Shown here one piece after another: positions 45,036-54,705 of a DNA stretch of 64,000 nt (position 1 is the stretch's first letter; each line of letters opens with the position of its first letter). A program made the translations under genes and the position numbers. Under the pieces are notes generated by a model. It saw only the letters and a program-made list of their open reading frames with translations. It did no database searches and was not told the origin of the DNA. Origin of the DNA: Apoda limacodes (Eukaryota; Arthropoda; Insecta; Lepidoptera; Limacodidae); NCBI GenBank assembly GCA_946406115.1, contig OX291548.1:6684373-6748372 (forward strand). The letters run 5' to 3'.

Positions 45036-45639
45036 CGGATATAGTACCAAAACAATTTTATAAACTCTTGAATAATTTTGGTTTATAAAACATAAAAAAA
45101 AATATTAGATATAAAGATATGCAAAGAACGGTTTATAAATATACCATATCCAAGAATACTGTCCGACTCTATAATTCAAGACTCAAGTATCACTTCTTCA
45201 AAATTCGTGGCAAACTCAAATCTACGACGCTTTTAAAAAGTTTCTTCAGTGTCCTTAAAACTTGGCCTGATTTACATAGCAAGCGTAATGCAAAAATAAC
45301 TTGACTTTTTTCTGCGTCCCATTGAGGCAAGCCTTGAATTAAACTTTATTTATTCTAATAACATCTTGTTTTTTACATTATAATAAATGTTCGGTACAAA
45401 AAATTGCTATGCTGTAGCCATAGATTTGGAGATTTTTTTTCTTCAAGAAGTTTTGAGGAGCAAAAGGTATTCTCAAAATAAAATTTAACGATCATTAAGC
45501 AGAGTTACGATATAAGAAAAAAAAAAGTTATTTGCCTTTATACTCACTTATTCAATGATTTCGTCCGAGTGGACTTTTTTAAATAAAAGGAAACTTTATA
45601 CATGGTTTATGGTTTTACTTGAAAAAATATCGAAATTGT
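45036..45639. other. AT-rich intergenic DNA
   Basis: The 61-residue plus ORF at 45119-45304 is Lys/Thr/Ser-rich and unrecognised. Confidence 0.4.
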
Positions 45640-45689
45640 CATACAAATGTTTATCCGCTACTTTTCCCTCTAGGAAATGACTTTCAAAA

Positions 45690-45930
45690 ATTGGTGAAAA
45701 CACATCAATCCTTATTTTCAGCTGAGATACCAATTACCAATTTTGGTGCATTAAGCAACAAAAATGACTAATTTAAATACAAATTTCCAACCTCTATTTT
45801 ACCCTTTTAGAGAGTAAATTCTCCAAAGTCTTTTGTGTTTGTATGTAGATGATTTAAACCTAGTAGATTGGGCTGTGTGTTCATATGTCTGTCAGTCATT
45901 CAGTTTACTCTTTTTTTATATAAATAAAGT
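45690..45930 (+). repeat. Dispersed repeat S, copy 2
   Basis: It shares with copy 1 'ccaacctctattttaccctt', 'aaattctccaaagtc...ttttgtg', TTGGGCTGTGTGTTCATATG and 'tcagtcattcagtttactct'. Confidence 0.5.
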
Positions 45931-45934
45931 AGCT

Positions 45935-46110
45935 GATCCGGCAAACGTTCTGCACTTAAAGTTCATATGCTGCTGTGCCTGGTTGCAGGGCCACCTACCA
46001 AGTCGTCTTGTGAATCTAAACTATTCAAAGACCCACTCAAACAAGAAAATCATTAAAATCGGTCCAGCCGTTTAGGAGTAATTTGCAACAAAACTGACAG
46101 AGGCGAACAA
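45935..46110 (+). repeat. Dispersed repeat body
   Basis: 'agctgatccggcaaacgttc' recurs as 'agctgacccagcgaacgttt' at 50744-50763, and 'aaaatcggtccagccgttta' recurs near 51080-51096. This is the AGCTGA(C/T)CC(A/G)GC(G/A)AACG-type repeat of Lepidoptera. The ORF 45833-46075 spans it by chance. Confidence 0.5.
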
Positions 46111-46123
46111 CGTCTTTGATATA

Positions 46124-46166
46124 TACTATTTATATGCTATATATATACTATTTATATGCTATATAT
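46124..46166. repeat. Two 24-bp tandem units
   Basis: ACTATTTATATGCTATATAT is repeated with a 24-bp period. Confidence 0.8.
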
Positions 46167-46596
46167 ATACGTTGTAAAATGAAAGACCAGGAAGAGAAAA
46201 ATATACCTCCTTTTATCTACAAATACCTATTAATAAAAAATTATTATTTATTTAATATGATACTTGTTTAATTTTTCCAAGTAAGTTTAACTTCTTTTAT
46301 TATATTTCATCTGCATTTATTTTGGCTTCCTTAGTTAAATAGATCACCTGTTAACATTCAAAATATATTTTAAAGAATAATTAAACGTTAATTTTAGCCT
46401 AAGTTTCATTCAAGTCCTTCTATGTTTCAAGTATAAAAATTTTAAATTTTTAAACCAGGTTTACATTCCTTATTATTATGAAGTCTCATCCTTACAAAAG
46501 CAAACTCTAAGATGGTCTTGGAAATAAAATTAAAAAATACACGAGAAAAGTGAAAAAGTTTTTTTTTCCTAAGAATATGAAAACGATCTTGTGATT
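46167..46596. other. AT-rich intergenic DNA
   Basis: Nothing recognised. Confidence 0.45.
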
Positions 46597-46690
46597 ATCG
46601 TTATTAAGCTCACGGAGGCCATCTTGAGACTGAAGTTTGCTAAGCGATTGTCTGAGCAAGCAGCGTGGAAACAAAAGATAAGAGAAGAAA
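46597..46690 (+). repeat. Dispersed repeat T, copy 1
   Basis: It shares 'aagctcac(g/a)g...gccatcttg', 'agcgattgtctg(a/t)gcaagca' and 'aacaaaagataa' with 55733-55815 in the same orientation over about 90 bp. The 65-residue minus ORF at 46507-46704 lies on it. Confidence 0.7.
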
Positions 46691-46769
46691 GAATCTTCGC
46701 GCACAGTTACAGAATTTTAACTCTAAATTTAAATTTTAATCTAATTTTGTTCCTTTAGTAGTAACGATG

Positions 46770-46775
46770 TTTATT
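46770..46775 (-). terminator. Possible AATAAA poly(A) signal
   Basis: AATAAA on the minus strand lies 30 bp after the stop codon of the 46805-47068 ORF. In AT-rich DNA such a hexamer is common, so this is only supportive. Confidence 0.35.
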
Positions 46776-46804
46776 AACTAGCGTCATCTAGTTAACTTTT
46801 AAAT

Positions 46805-47068
46805 CTAATCTCCAAATAAATGAAACTGTTTGACGTAAGACATGACATGATGAACTGTTTCTATAAATTGACTATTTTCTATAGGTGACCATATATGGTA
46901 ATTTATAATGGTAATGTCGTGAATTCGTCTCATACTTGACTGGTTTTTATATTTTGCTGTTATACTAAAGAGCCGTACATTAGTTGAACGGACTATAGCC
47001 TGGTTGTACGTCGTCATGAAGGTGCAGAATATAGCAGCTACTTTTATAATCGGTGTGAGTTTAATCAT
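46805..47068 (-). CDS. Candidate small secreted protein, 87 residues
   Basis: The frame starts with a good signal peptide: Lys3 and Lys9, a hydrophobic core VAAIFCTFM at 10-18, and a likely cleavage after Ala24 (YNQA). The mature part of about 63 residues has no cysteine, a dibasic Arg47-Arg48 and five histidines. It contains YHIWSPIENSQFIETVHHVM at 57-76 and ends in FHLFGD. Codons include many C- and G-ending ones (TTC, TGC, ACC, ACG, TAC, AAC, CAG), unlike the surrounding noncoding AT-rich ORFs. An AATAAA lies 30 bp after the stop. No intron is needed to make a complete precursor. The family is unknown; a secreted peptide precursor or a terminal exon are both possible. I rate it the best host-gene candidate of the window. 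Confidence 0.45.
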   Translation of the reverse strand: MIKLTPIIKVAAIFCTFMTTYNQAIVRSTNVRLFSITAKYKNQSSMRRIHDITIINYHIWSPIENSQFIETVHHVMSYVKQFHLFGD

Positions 47069-47324
47069 CAGTTAGAGTTGACTTTTCAATACTATTTGCT
47101 TTAACCGGATTACTTGTTTGCTTTACCCGATAGGTTTAGGTGAAGCGAATTTTATTGAAAGGAGTTTGAAATGTTTAAGATTCTTTATTTTATCTGATAG
47201 CTAAATAATTTTAACTTTACGTTTTATTGAATCAGAGCTAAACACATCTATTTTAACCGGGCTTCGTTTATGAATTTGATCACTACATAGCCGTCACTGT
47301 GAAGTACTATAGTAACCGGTAAAC
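47069..47324. other. Upstream region of the 46805-47068 candidate
   Basis: This would be the promoter side of the minus-strand candidate. I see no clear TATA box at the expected distance; the nearest minus-strand AT-rich tract is 'aaatagtattgaaaa' just upstream of the ATG. Confidence 0.35.
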
Positions 47325-47420
47325 ACAATATAATTTCCCTGGTGGCAGGTGAGAGTACAAAATGTAGGCAACTTTATTAGAAACGTGACTGGAATCATTT
47401 ATAAATTACATTTACGTGGG
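47325..47420 (+). repeat. Dispersed repeat, copy B of the 29087 repeat
   Basis: 'ataatttccctggtggcagg' and 'ttattagaaacgtgactgga' with 'atttataaattacatttacg' match 29087-29205, without the GC-rich burst. Confidence 0.65.
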
Positions 47421-47609
47421 CAAATGTGTACTTTTTCTTTCGCTCAGTCTCAAAGTGACAACAATTTATTGCCATTTTAAAGACATTTTAAGAACACAAA
47501 CACAGGTCAAAAAGGGCTTATCTAATTTATTTTAATATTTAATTTACTACTTTGCAAGAAATGTACTTACACCTGCGAGGATATGTTACTTAAAATATTA
47601 AATGTATTT

Positions 47610-48240
47610 TAACCGGCTTCAAAAAGGGAGGAGTTTCTCAATTCGGTTGTATGTTTTCTTTTCGTGTTTACAGGGAATGCTTTTTGAGTATAACATATAA
47701 AATGAATAACTGACGGACCTGGCAGAGGGAATAAAGATCTTTTGTTGGGTATCTTACAAGTTTTTGGGAAAGGACTTTAAGTACCGACCTTTGTGCTCTT
47801 TCGATTCTTAACATTAAAGTTTTCCACGTCAACACTCCACGCAATTGTGTGTACGAAAAAAATAATCCATCCCTCAGATTTTGTTGTTATACATAATTTA
47901 AGAGAAGGGCAACATTACTCTTTGAGTTCGCACTTGATTGTCATCTCTCTCTTTAAAGCAAAAAAAAATATTTTTTTTATAATTTAAAATTTAGAAATTA
48001 GACTTCAAAAAAAAAGGAGAAGGTTCTCAATTCGACTGTATATACATATTATTTTTTTATGGATGTTCAGCCATAACTTTTTTGTTTTTGAACCGATTTA
48101 CGTGATTTTTATTTTATTCGGCAGGATATAATTGCGAGTTGGTCCCATAGATTATCCAAATCAATTCAGTAGTTTAGTTTTTAGACAAATCCAAATAACT
48201 TTCCCTTGAAAAAACCACTTCGTCTCTCAAAAGTGAAAAG
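47610..48240 (+). repeat. CGGCTTCAAAAA-type repeats
   Basis: ACCGGCTTCAAAAAGGGAGG at 47612, followed by 'agtttctcaattcggttgta', and at 48002 'acttcaaaaaaaaaggagaa' with 'ggttctcaattcgactgtat' are two starts of the same repeat. The second continues into 'cataactttttt', 'aaccgatttacgtgattttt' and 'ttggtcccatagattatcc'. It is a common lepidopteran repeat; the class is not determined here. Confidence 0.6.
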
Positions 48241-48241
48241 T

Positions 48242-48521
48242 AAAAACTTTTTAATAAAAAAAAACAACCGGCTTCAAAAAGATGCACTAAAAAGGTAAAA
48301 ATTATTACTTATTTCTAAAAAATCTGATCTGAATTACAGTTTGAAGTTGGTTTCATGCAAGTAAATCGTGTTATTAACTTTTAAGTAATTATTAACTGTA
48401 AGGTAAATAGTAACCAACTTCATACTGTAATTCAGATCAGATTTTTTAGAAATAAGTAATTATTTTTACCTTTTTAGTGCATCTTTTTGAAGCCGGTTGT
48501 TTTTTTTTACTAAAAAGTTTT
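48242..48521. repeat. Large foldback repeat, ~110-bp arms
   Basis: Arm 1 (48242-48352) and arm 2 (48412-48521) are inverted copies with only a few differences. Arm 1 runs through ACAACCGGCTTCAAAAAGAT, GCACTAAAAAGGTAAAA and TCTGATCTGAATTACAGT; arm 2 is its complement. The loop is 59 bp. Transcribed RNA would form a near-perfect long hairpin. The outer part of each arm carries the CCGGCTTCAAAAA motif of the neighbouring repeat. Confidence 0.9.
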
Positions 48522-49774
48522 GATAAACCCAGTTTAAAATTTATATGATTATAGTAATAATACAATTATTCATATTTAATTATCATTAACGAAATCACAC
48601 TTTTCTACGCACTATTCTATGTATGTAAAATGAAATACCAATATAATATACTTAACATTAAATTTTACCTAAAATGTTACGTTCATTCATAATTTAAAGC
48701 TACTCTACCAACTCAAACAAACTATCAATCTGATAATGTCAAAGTTTGTTTGAGTTTTAGGAGCTCTGAAGCAGTTGTTTCTCAAACTAATTTATTGACT
48801 CATTAAGGGATCAGCACAACAAGTATCGCACACAATCCCTCAGATGAACAAAAACTTTGGGAGGCTTAGTCTGCAAACTTTTCACTCACGACTCAACAAG
48901 AAAAGTATTAACGACCATCAGATGGCGATTCAATCAATTTACTTGTTCGAAACAAGGTTCAACAAATTATGTCTAACTTTGTTTCGAAATATCTAGACAA
49001 GGTATTCGTTTTAGTAAAAAGCGTATCGTCAGAGTCATAAAAACAGTTTTTAAAACCAGGCATGTGCGTATAGGTACGTCTCTAAGTGTTTTTTTTAATT
49101 CAAAATTTAAACTTCAAATTGCTTTGCTTTAAATATTGGTTAATTTGAAAGCTTTGAGGACTCACATTACATCTTCATAAGTTTAACTTCTTGCTATTCT
49201 TGACAAATACTGTTGAAGCTTTTACATGTAGACGATAAATCTTTGTTTTATCGTATTAGATTTTTTTTTGCTGTCATCAATCATCAGAAATCATCAAAAT
49301 CATGCTGTCAAGAGTGCCTTATTTCGTTAGTTCGTATAGTAAGTGCGCTTTTAAAAGCAAACATATTTATTGTTTATTAATGTTACAATGCAAAGAGAAA
49401 TTGTAATAACATAAGAAGGGACAGCGAGATCTTCTTATGAGCATTGGAACTTGCTTTTTACGTTTTGCCTTGTAAAATTTTCCTTCGACAATTTTTTATT
49501 TAAGAAAGAGCCGGTAAAAAACTAATTTTAGTGAAATGAACAATATAATTTCTCCGATTTCTCCGTCAATTGTGATCCGATTTTAAAAAATCTTTTTTTA
49601 TTCGAAAAGTATACGTTTCTGAGATGGTTCCATATAATGAAGTGGATCTAAAACTTAAAATTTTGTAGAAAAAAAGAATTGATATAAGTTTTTATATTTT
49701 TACGCCTTTTATGTTGATGATTGTGTAAAATTTTGATACAAGTAGTGCAGAAGAAAAAAAAGCAATTAGTCACT
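48522..49774. other. AT-rich intergenic DNA
   Basis: Nothing recognised. Confidence 0.45.
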
Positions 49775-49986
49775 CTATTATTTTTGTTTGATTATTTGTT
49801 TAAGTTATAGATACGAACAAGTATGATGAATAAGTACAGATCCCACATTGTTTTATATCACAAAAACTTTTTATATCAACTTCGCGTATGGCGCAACCTA
49901 TATTTCAAAAAATGTAGGATCTGTACTTATTCATCATACTTGCTCGTATCTGTAACTTAAACAAATAATCAAACAAAAATAATAGA
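49775..49986. repeat. Foldback element, ~73-bp arms
   Basis: Arms 49775-49848 and 49911-49986 are inverted repeats with about three mismatches (ATTTGTTTAAGTTA...GAACAAGTATGATGAATAAG against its complement). The loop is about 62 bp. It is probably a MITE or foldback transposon. Confidence 0.88.
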
Positions 49987-50037
49987 AAAAAAAAACTTTG
50001 GTTTTTTCTTAGATTCAGGCAATTCTCAAATTACAGT

Positions 50038-50159
50038 GCGACAAACTTTTCTGACCCGGTTGTCAAAAATGAAAACTCCAGTCACGATAAAATGGTATGA
50101 ACTTACAACGACACTAGCGACCAAACACTCAAGTTCAGAAGGTCAAAAAAGTTTGTTGC
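50038..50159 (+). mobile_element. 122-bp MITE-like element, uninterrupted copy
   Basis: The termini GCGACAAACTTTTCTGACC and GGTCAAAAAAGTTTGTTGC are inverted repeats of 19 bp with two mismatches. The interior holds 'actccagtcacgataaaatg' and 'acaacgacactagcgaccaa'. The LINE at 39743 interrupted another copy, and a deleted copy is at 4071. No ORF. Confidence 0.75.
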
Positions 50160-50257
50160 AGGATACTCATCTATAAGATACTAATCTAAAAGGTCAATCA
50201 GATTCTGTTCTTTATATTTGTTATCAAGTATTAATTCGGTTTTTTAATCTTGTCACA

Positions 50258-50412
50258 TAAAATCCATCACGAATAGAACAATTTACCCGAACAACTTCAG
50301 CGCTTTCAGCGGATAATATGTGATTGCGGGAATTCAGTTTACAGTTGTTTATATTTTCACAACGCGTCCATTTTGAGCTCGTATTGGAAACTGCAGCTGT
50401 TGTAATTTACCT
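50258..50412 (-). repeat. Unnamed dispersed repeat R, copy 2
   Basis: Inverted relative to the copy at 39015-39175. On the plus strand it runs from 'gaacaatttacccgaacaac' to 'gcagctgttgtaatttacct'. Confidence 0.75.
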
Positions 50413-50739
50413 AAAACAATAAGTCTAGTGCATGGTGATAACGGGTGATGTATGGAAAAACAGAAACTAAATTTGCTTCACTTGCACATACAAATTTCGA
50501 ACATTCATCAATAGTTTTGCATAAGTTATATGCAAGAAAAAATTGGTAAGTTAAGAAGGTAAGCAGACAAAACAGTTGTTGGTTAAAGAATATACAAATT
50601 TAGAGCATTTGCAGTGCAGATAGGTAAGTGCAACTTTGAGGAAAAGGTGAGTAAAGAATGAAACCCAGCTAGGTTTGATTTTTATATATTGCGTAACAAC
50701 TTTTTAGGGTTTAATCCTCAAGAATAGATTTTCACTTAG

Positions 50740-51140
50740 TACTAGCTGACCCAGCGAACGTTTTTTTTATTTTTTAAAACAACTGATGTACATCTATTCT
50801 GAAAGAGTTATACTAATTAGGAAATCTACCCCGGCGTGTGCACAACAATTCACCAAAATTTCAATCCAATCGGTTCACCCTTAGTAATTAAGTCCGACTC
50901 GCACTTGACAAGTTTTTCTTTCTCAGAAACCTTGCCTGGCGTGTGCACAACAAATCACCAAAATTTCATTACAATAGATTTATCCCTAGTGTGCGAGTCT
51001 GACTTGCACTTGACCCTTTTTTTCTTACATATAAATCCTGCTGTAACAATAACAAACACAACAAAAAAAGAATTGTCCAAATCGGTCCAGCCGTTCTCGA
51101 GTTTTTGTAAGACTAACGCACGTCAACGGAATTTCATATA
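50740..51140 (+). repeat. Repeat with a 105-bp internal duplication
   Basis: It starts 'agctgacccagcgaacgttt'. Units 50833-50937 and 50938-51020 both carry GGCGTGTGCACAACAA(T/A)TCA, CCAAAATTTCA and a variant of GTCCGACTCGCACTTGAC. The end has 'aatcggtccagccgttctcg'. The ORF 50836-51141 is an artefact of the duplication. Confidence 0.7.
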
Positions 51141-51990
51141 GGTATATAAATAGTAGCCGGTACGTTAATTTTTGTAGGCAGTAAAATACGATTTTGATTG
51201 GTGTAACACTTTTAAGGTGAACTACAAGTTGACCTACTTGATTGCAAACTCTGTGATGAACCAAGGCAAACCCTACCGCGTTTGGGCTCGATATATCTGT
51301 TGTGACAAGCATTCTGCTCTGAGATGATATCGAGGGTCTGATGATGAAGACAAAAGTTAGCTGCAGGAAGAACGATAGACAGGATTTCTGACAGAAAAAA
51401 ATCACATAGTCAATTTTCGATTTTAACGGTACATATAATTTAAGTACCATAAATTTCATTATAATATTGCTAAATGCAAAACTTAGAGCCATTATAAGCA
51501 AATTTCTAATACAAGTAATGATATTCCAGTTATTAATACTCTATGTTTTTCGGCCACACTACGTTCATATTCCACATTGTATGCCGAAATCTGGCTTTAT
51601 GAAACTCCAGTCGCGCGTCAGAGCTGGCACGCACTTTTCTATCTATATAAGTGGATAATAAAATGTAAACCTACTAAAACCTAGGTACAGCAAGAAGAAG
51701 TTAGTTAGTTAGTTAGCTTCTTTTTGAATCAGTATCTTACTAGGTTCCTGTAGTAATTTTTCCTTTTTTTCTATCCGGGACTACTCGGGAATCCCAATTT
51801 CGGGAAGTTTTGATAGGGAACTCCTAGCAATTTGAAAACAGGTTAAGGGATTAAAAAAATATGACATTTGTTAGTATTGGTTACGTGATGAATAAGTATT
51901 AACAGGACAAAACTTCGCTTTATAGCAAATATGGAATCGGCTTTCAGATAGAGCTTTGTAGTACAGTCTATAAAGTTGACGATAAACATT
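51141..51990. other. Intergenic DNA, partly an unnamed repeat
   Basis: The stretch 51180-51370 has an unusually mixed composition: 'ttttaaggtgaactacaagt', and 'ggtctgatgatgaagacaaa', whose GGTCTGATGATGA recurs near 12719. It looks like a dispersed repeat. The 158-residue minus ORF 51025-51501 runs across it and across the previous repeat, and has no domain I recognise. (TTAG)n is at 51700-51715. Confidence 0.4.
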
Positions 51991-52115
51991 TTTGAGTCTT
52001 GGTTTTTTCTTTGTACAATAAGTATGTATTTACAAAAAGGTATATATGTAATGAAATTTGTATACGTTGTCGAATACCCACAGTAAAACCTTAACTTACT
52101 TTGGGACCAGACTCT
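51991..52115 (+). mobile_element. tRNA-like SINE, copy 4, decayed
   Basis: 'agtatgtatttacaaaaagg', 'tacgttgtcgaatacccaca' and 'cttactttgggaccagactc' are drifted forms of the family body. The tRNA-like head is missing. Confidence 0.6.
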
Positions 52116-52442
52116 GAAAAGGCATCACAAAATGTATGACTGGCTGGACTTCACCTGACTCGCCATATATGACGATGTAGAGTACTCATGGGGTACTCAA
52201 TTGCGCTCGCCCTCCGTGTCGCCGCGCACCTTACCCCACTATTTCTCGGTCCGGACAACTTCGATGGCTGTGCTGGCATAAAGCATGTATTATATATTCG
52301 ACGTATAAGTTAAACTAACAAAATAAACGATAATTTTAGCAACACTTCATGCGTATTATAAATATTATTACTAGTATGGTTACCTGATATGGTGCCTAAG
52401 TAATTTTATGTCACACCGCCAAGATTCCTACTTTAGTATCTA
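52116..52442. other. GC-richer unnamed segment
   Basis: 52135-52290 has GC-rich sequence (TGCGCTCGCCCTCCGTGTCG, CGCGCACCTTACCCCACTAT) that looks repeat-derived; class unknown. Confidence 0.35.
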
Positions 52443-52688
52443 TCTATACTAATATTATAAATGCAAAAGTAACTCTGTCTGTCTGTCCGCCTGTTACCTT
52501 TTCACGCTAAAACCGCTGTACCGATTAAGATGAAATTTGGCATGAAGATAGTTTGGGTCTCGAGAAAGAACATAGGCTACTTAAAAGCGTCAAGCATGAG
52601 TTGGTAGTTCTATAATTGAGAAGTAGCCGTTGAAATCCCACATAGATAACCGAATTTAGGTCGGATGGAACCGCGGGCAAAAGCTAGT
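52443..52688 (+). mobile_element. Non-autonomous Helitron-like element, complete, 246 bp
   Basis: Head TCTATACTAATATTATAAAT at 52443, a (TCTG)n-like tract at 52475-52489, the body block AGATGAAATTTGGCATGAAG, then 'ataaccgaatttaggtcgga' and the tail GCGGGCAAAAGCTAGT at 52673-52688. It is the shortest and cleanest copy here, with both ends consistent with Helitron termini. No hairpin just inside the 3' end is obvious. Confidence 0.85.
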
Positions 52689-53004
52689 TTAGTATATAGT
52701 ACAATATAACCCGATATTAGCAAGAATTAATGGAAACATAACAGTAAAGCCAGCGCTACTATTTCACTTCCTAATTGGTTCTTACTTTTTATGTCTACGA
52801 TATCTTTATCCTATCTTTTTAGATATCTATATCCTATGACTTTTATTTAAGCTGACACTAATTGTATTTTATTTTTTCATAAAAAGGCGTATAATGGAAT
52901 TTATATGGAATTAAATAATTTCTACGAGGTAACGAGGAATTTAAAATCTTTTTGTTAAAACAACTGTAACGTATTAGGTTACTATCTATAGATACTAATT
53001 TACA

Positions 53005-53165
53005 TAAAATTGGGTGTATTTATGTATAATATGTATGTATTTACAAAAAAAAGTAAAATATATGTATCTCTATCCGCTGTCCGGTATCCTTAACACAAGC
53101 TTTGTTTACTTTGGGGCCAGACGGCGCCGCGGCGCTGTGTGTATTGTCCTAAAAATATTTAGTTA
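53005..53165 (+). mobile_element. tRNA-like SINE, copy 5 (5'-truncated)
   Basis: TTGGGTGTATTTATGTATAA, GTATGTATTTACAAAAAAAA, CGCTGTCCGGTATCC, AGCTTTGTTTACTTTGGGGC and CAGACGGCGCCGCGGCGCTG. The last block has an inserted GC repeat compared with copy 2. Confidence 0.8.
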
Positions 53166-53185
53166 TTTCATAAATGTTTAAGTGA

Positions 53186-53212
53186 GTTTGTTTGTTTGTT
53201 TGTTTGTTTGTC
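53186..53212. repeat. (GTTT)n microsatellite
   Basis: About six GTTT units directly downstream of the SINE. Confidence 0.9.
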
Positions 53213-53460
53213 CTTTCTTCCTTTTTTGATTGATTTTTTAAATGACTTTATGCGGAGAAGTTTTTTGTCTTTCGAATAAGGTTTCTGGATTTTCACATTC
53301 CAATTACAGGTGCAAGATGGCATGACCCTCTATAGTACCTATCTACATATTTAAACTTAAAACAATTGTTAATTAAAACAAAAGTCCTGACTGTTAAAGT
53401 AGCTATGTTCTGCATCAGAATTTTTCCTTACTGGACTTATTTTTCTCTTTTCAGTTACAA

Positions 53461-53525
53461 CATACATACATACATAGGCTGATAAACACGTTACCCTTCC
53501 TTTAAATCGTGCAGTCGGGTAACAA
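53461..53525 (+). mobile_element. 3' tail of a dispersed retro-element
   Basis: CATACATACATACATA, then 'gctgataaacacgttaccct' and 'cgtgcagtcgggtaac'; a relative of 10820-10872. Confidence 0.5.
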
Positions 53526-53727
53526 GTGGAAAATTAGTTTGTGGGAAGAATCGTAATCTTTCAACATATATACCTACAACATAATGCCACTTTTACAAGT
53601 ATAGTAAGACAAGACAACAGAAAAAAGAATACTTCTTTTAAAGATCGCACGCGCCAAGACTAAGCTGTAGTCAACTGGAAACTTATTGCAAAAGTCCTTA
53701 TTATTTTCCTTAAGTCTTTGCCTCCCT

Positions 53728-54110
53728 ACTTCTACCGCTTGTATAATGGGATGTGTTGAGTTAATAAGGATGCCCAAGGCTACTTTCTACCATGGTACCA
53801 AAAACAAAATTGTATATCATAACTTGTAACCGAAAGTGTTTGTGAAAACCTAATTTTAATAAAACAAAACTGACTTTGACTTTGCCACCGCTCACCATCG
53901 GCACGAAATTCATCCTAGGCTCACACCTTAGAACCTAAATAGTCACGTACAGTGCGGTTCGACAGAAACATCGTCCCGCGAACGCTTAGGCTGTGGAATG
54001 AGCTCCCTGCGAAGGTTTCCTTTAAGGACTACAGTATGGGGTTCTGCAGGAAAGATTATTAGATTTTTGAAGCTTGGCAACTCACGAGTGATGCTGCGGT
54101 ATTGCAATCA
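53728..54110 (+). pseudogene. LINE 3'-region copy carrying a small insertion
   Basis: It aligns with LINE 43000-43280: CTACCGCTTGTATAATGGGA, GCTACTTTCTACCATG, then a foreign piece at 53793-53885, then CCACCGCTCACCATCGGCA through TGGAATGAGCTCCCTGCGAA to 'gattattagatttttgaag'. The inserted ~93 bp ends TAATAAAACAAAACTGACTT plus TGACTTTG, like the simple-repeat tail of another LINE. It lacks the 3' UTR signature and poly(A). Confidence 0.85.
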
Positions 54111-54380
54111 TTTGTACAGGGCGTAAATATCGACGTTATGGTCGTCGTTTCGACACTTCTGGACTGTCTTGTTGCTAGCTTTGCTAATATTTGAACGACA
54201 GTTGACTTTTAATCTGCTCTGTTAGCTTTATGTTCCTATCAAGAATATGCAGGTAATTTTTTTTTAAAAATGGCAAAATATAAGGTGAACTTCGACACAA
54301 CAATCGATATTTATTTTATGCTATTAGTCCAGAGAAACTAACCCAAATATTACAAACACCTAGATCAGGCAAGTTATTTG
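54111..54380. other. Intergenic DNA
   Basis: Nothing recognised. Confidence 0.45.
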
Positions 54381-54705
54381 CTGTAGGACCTAGAGCAATA
54401 CTTTCCTGCATTCCTTCCTTCTCAATAATAAGTCCGAAGGGTGTTCTTTTATGCAATTTAGACGTCACTTTTTCCAGGAATAGCGAAGTTAAATGGTTTT
54501 TTTTTTTTCATTTATTGATTCAGTTTCATGTGTAGCTGAAATGACACATCAAAGTGATTGGAAGTAAATGAAATTTTGAAAAACTTAGTAGCGTACATTT
54601 TGCAAACAAATTCTTAAAGATACTACGAATATTTTTTTTTCAGTATAAAATAAAATTAAAAATTAATGACATTCATCATAAGCGGCATTGCTCTAGGTCC
54701 TACAG
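54381..54705. mobile_element. Candidate terminal-inverted-repeat element, 325 bp
   Basis: CTGTAGGACCTAGAGCAAT at 54381-54399 is perfectly repeated in inverted orientation at 54687-54705 (ATTGCTCTAGGTCCTACAG). A 19-bp perfect match is very unlikely by chance. The interior is AT-rich with a T-run near 54500 and no ORF. I see no convincing target-site duplication, so MITE status is inferred. Confidence 0.6.

Noticed and set aside
51025..51501. A 158-codon minus-strand ORF, the longest outside the LINE and its shadows
   Set aside because: It crosses the end of a dispersed repeat and an unnamed repeat. It is rich in Phe, Leu, Ile and Cys with no ordered membrane pattern or domain.
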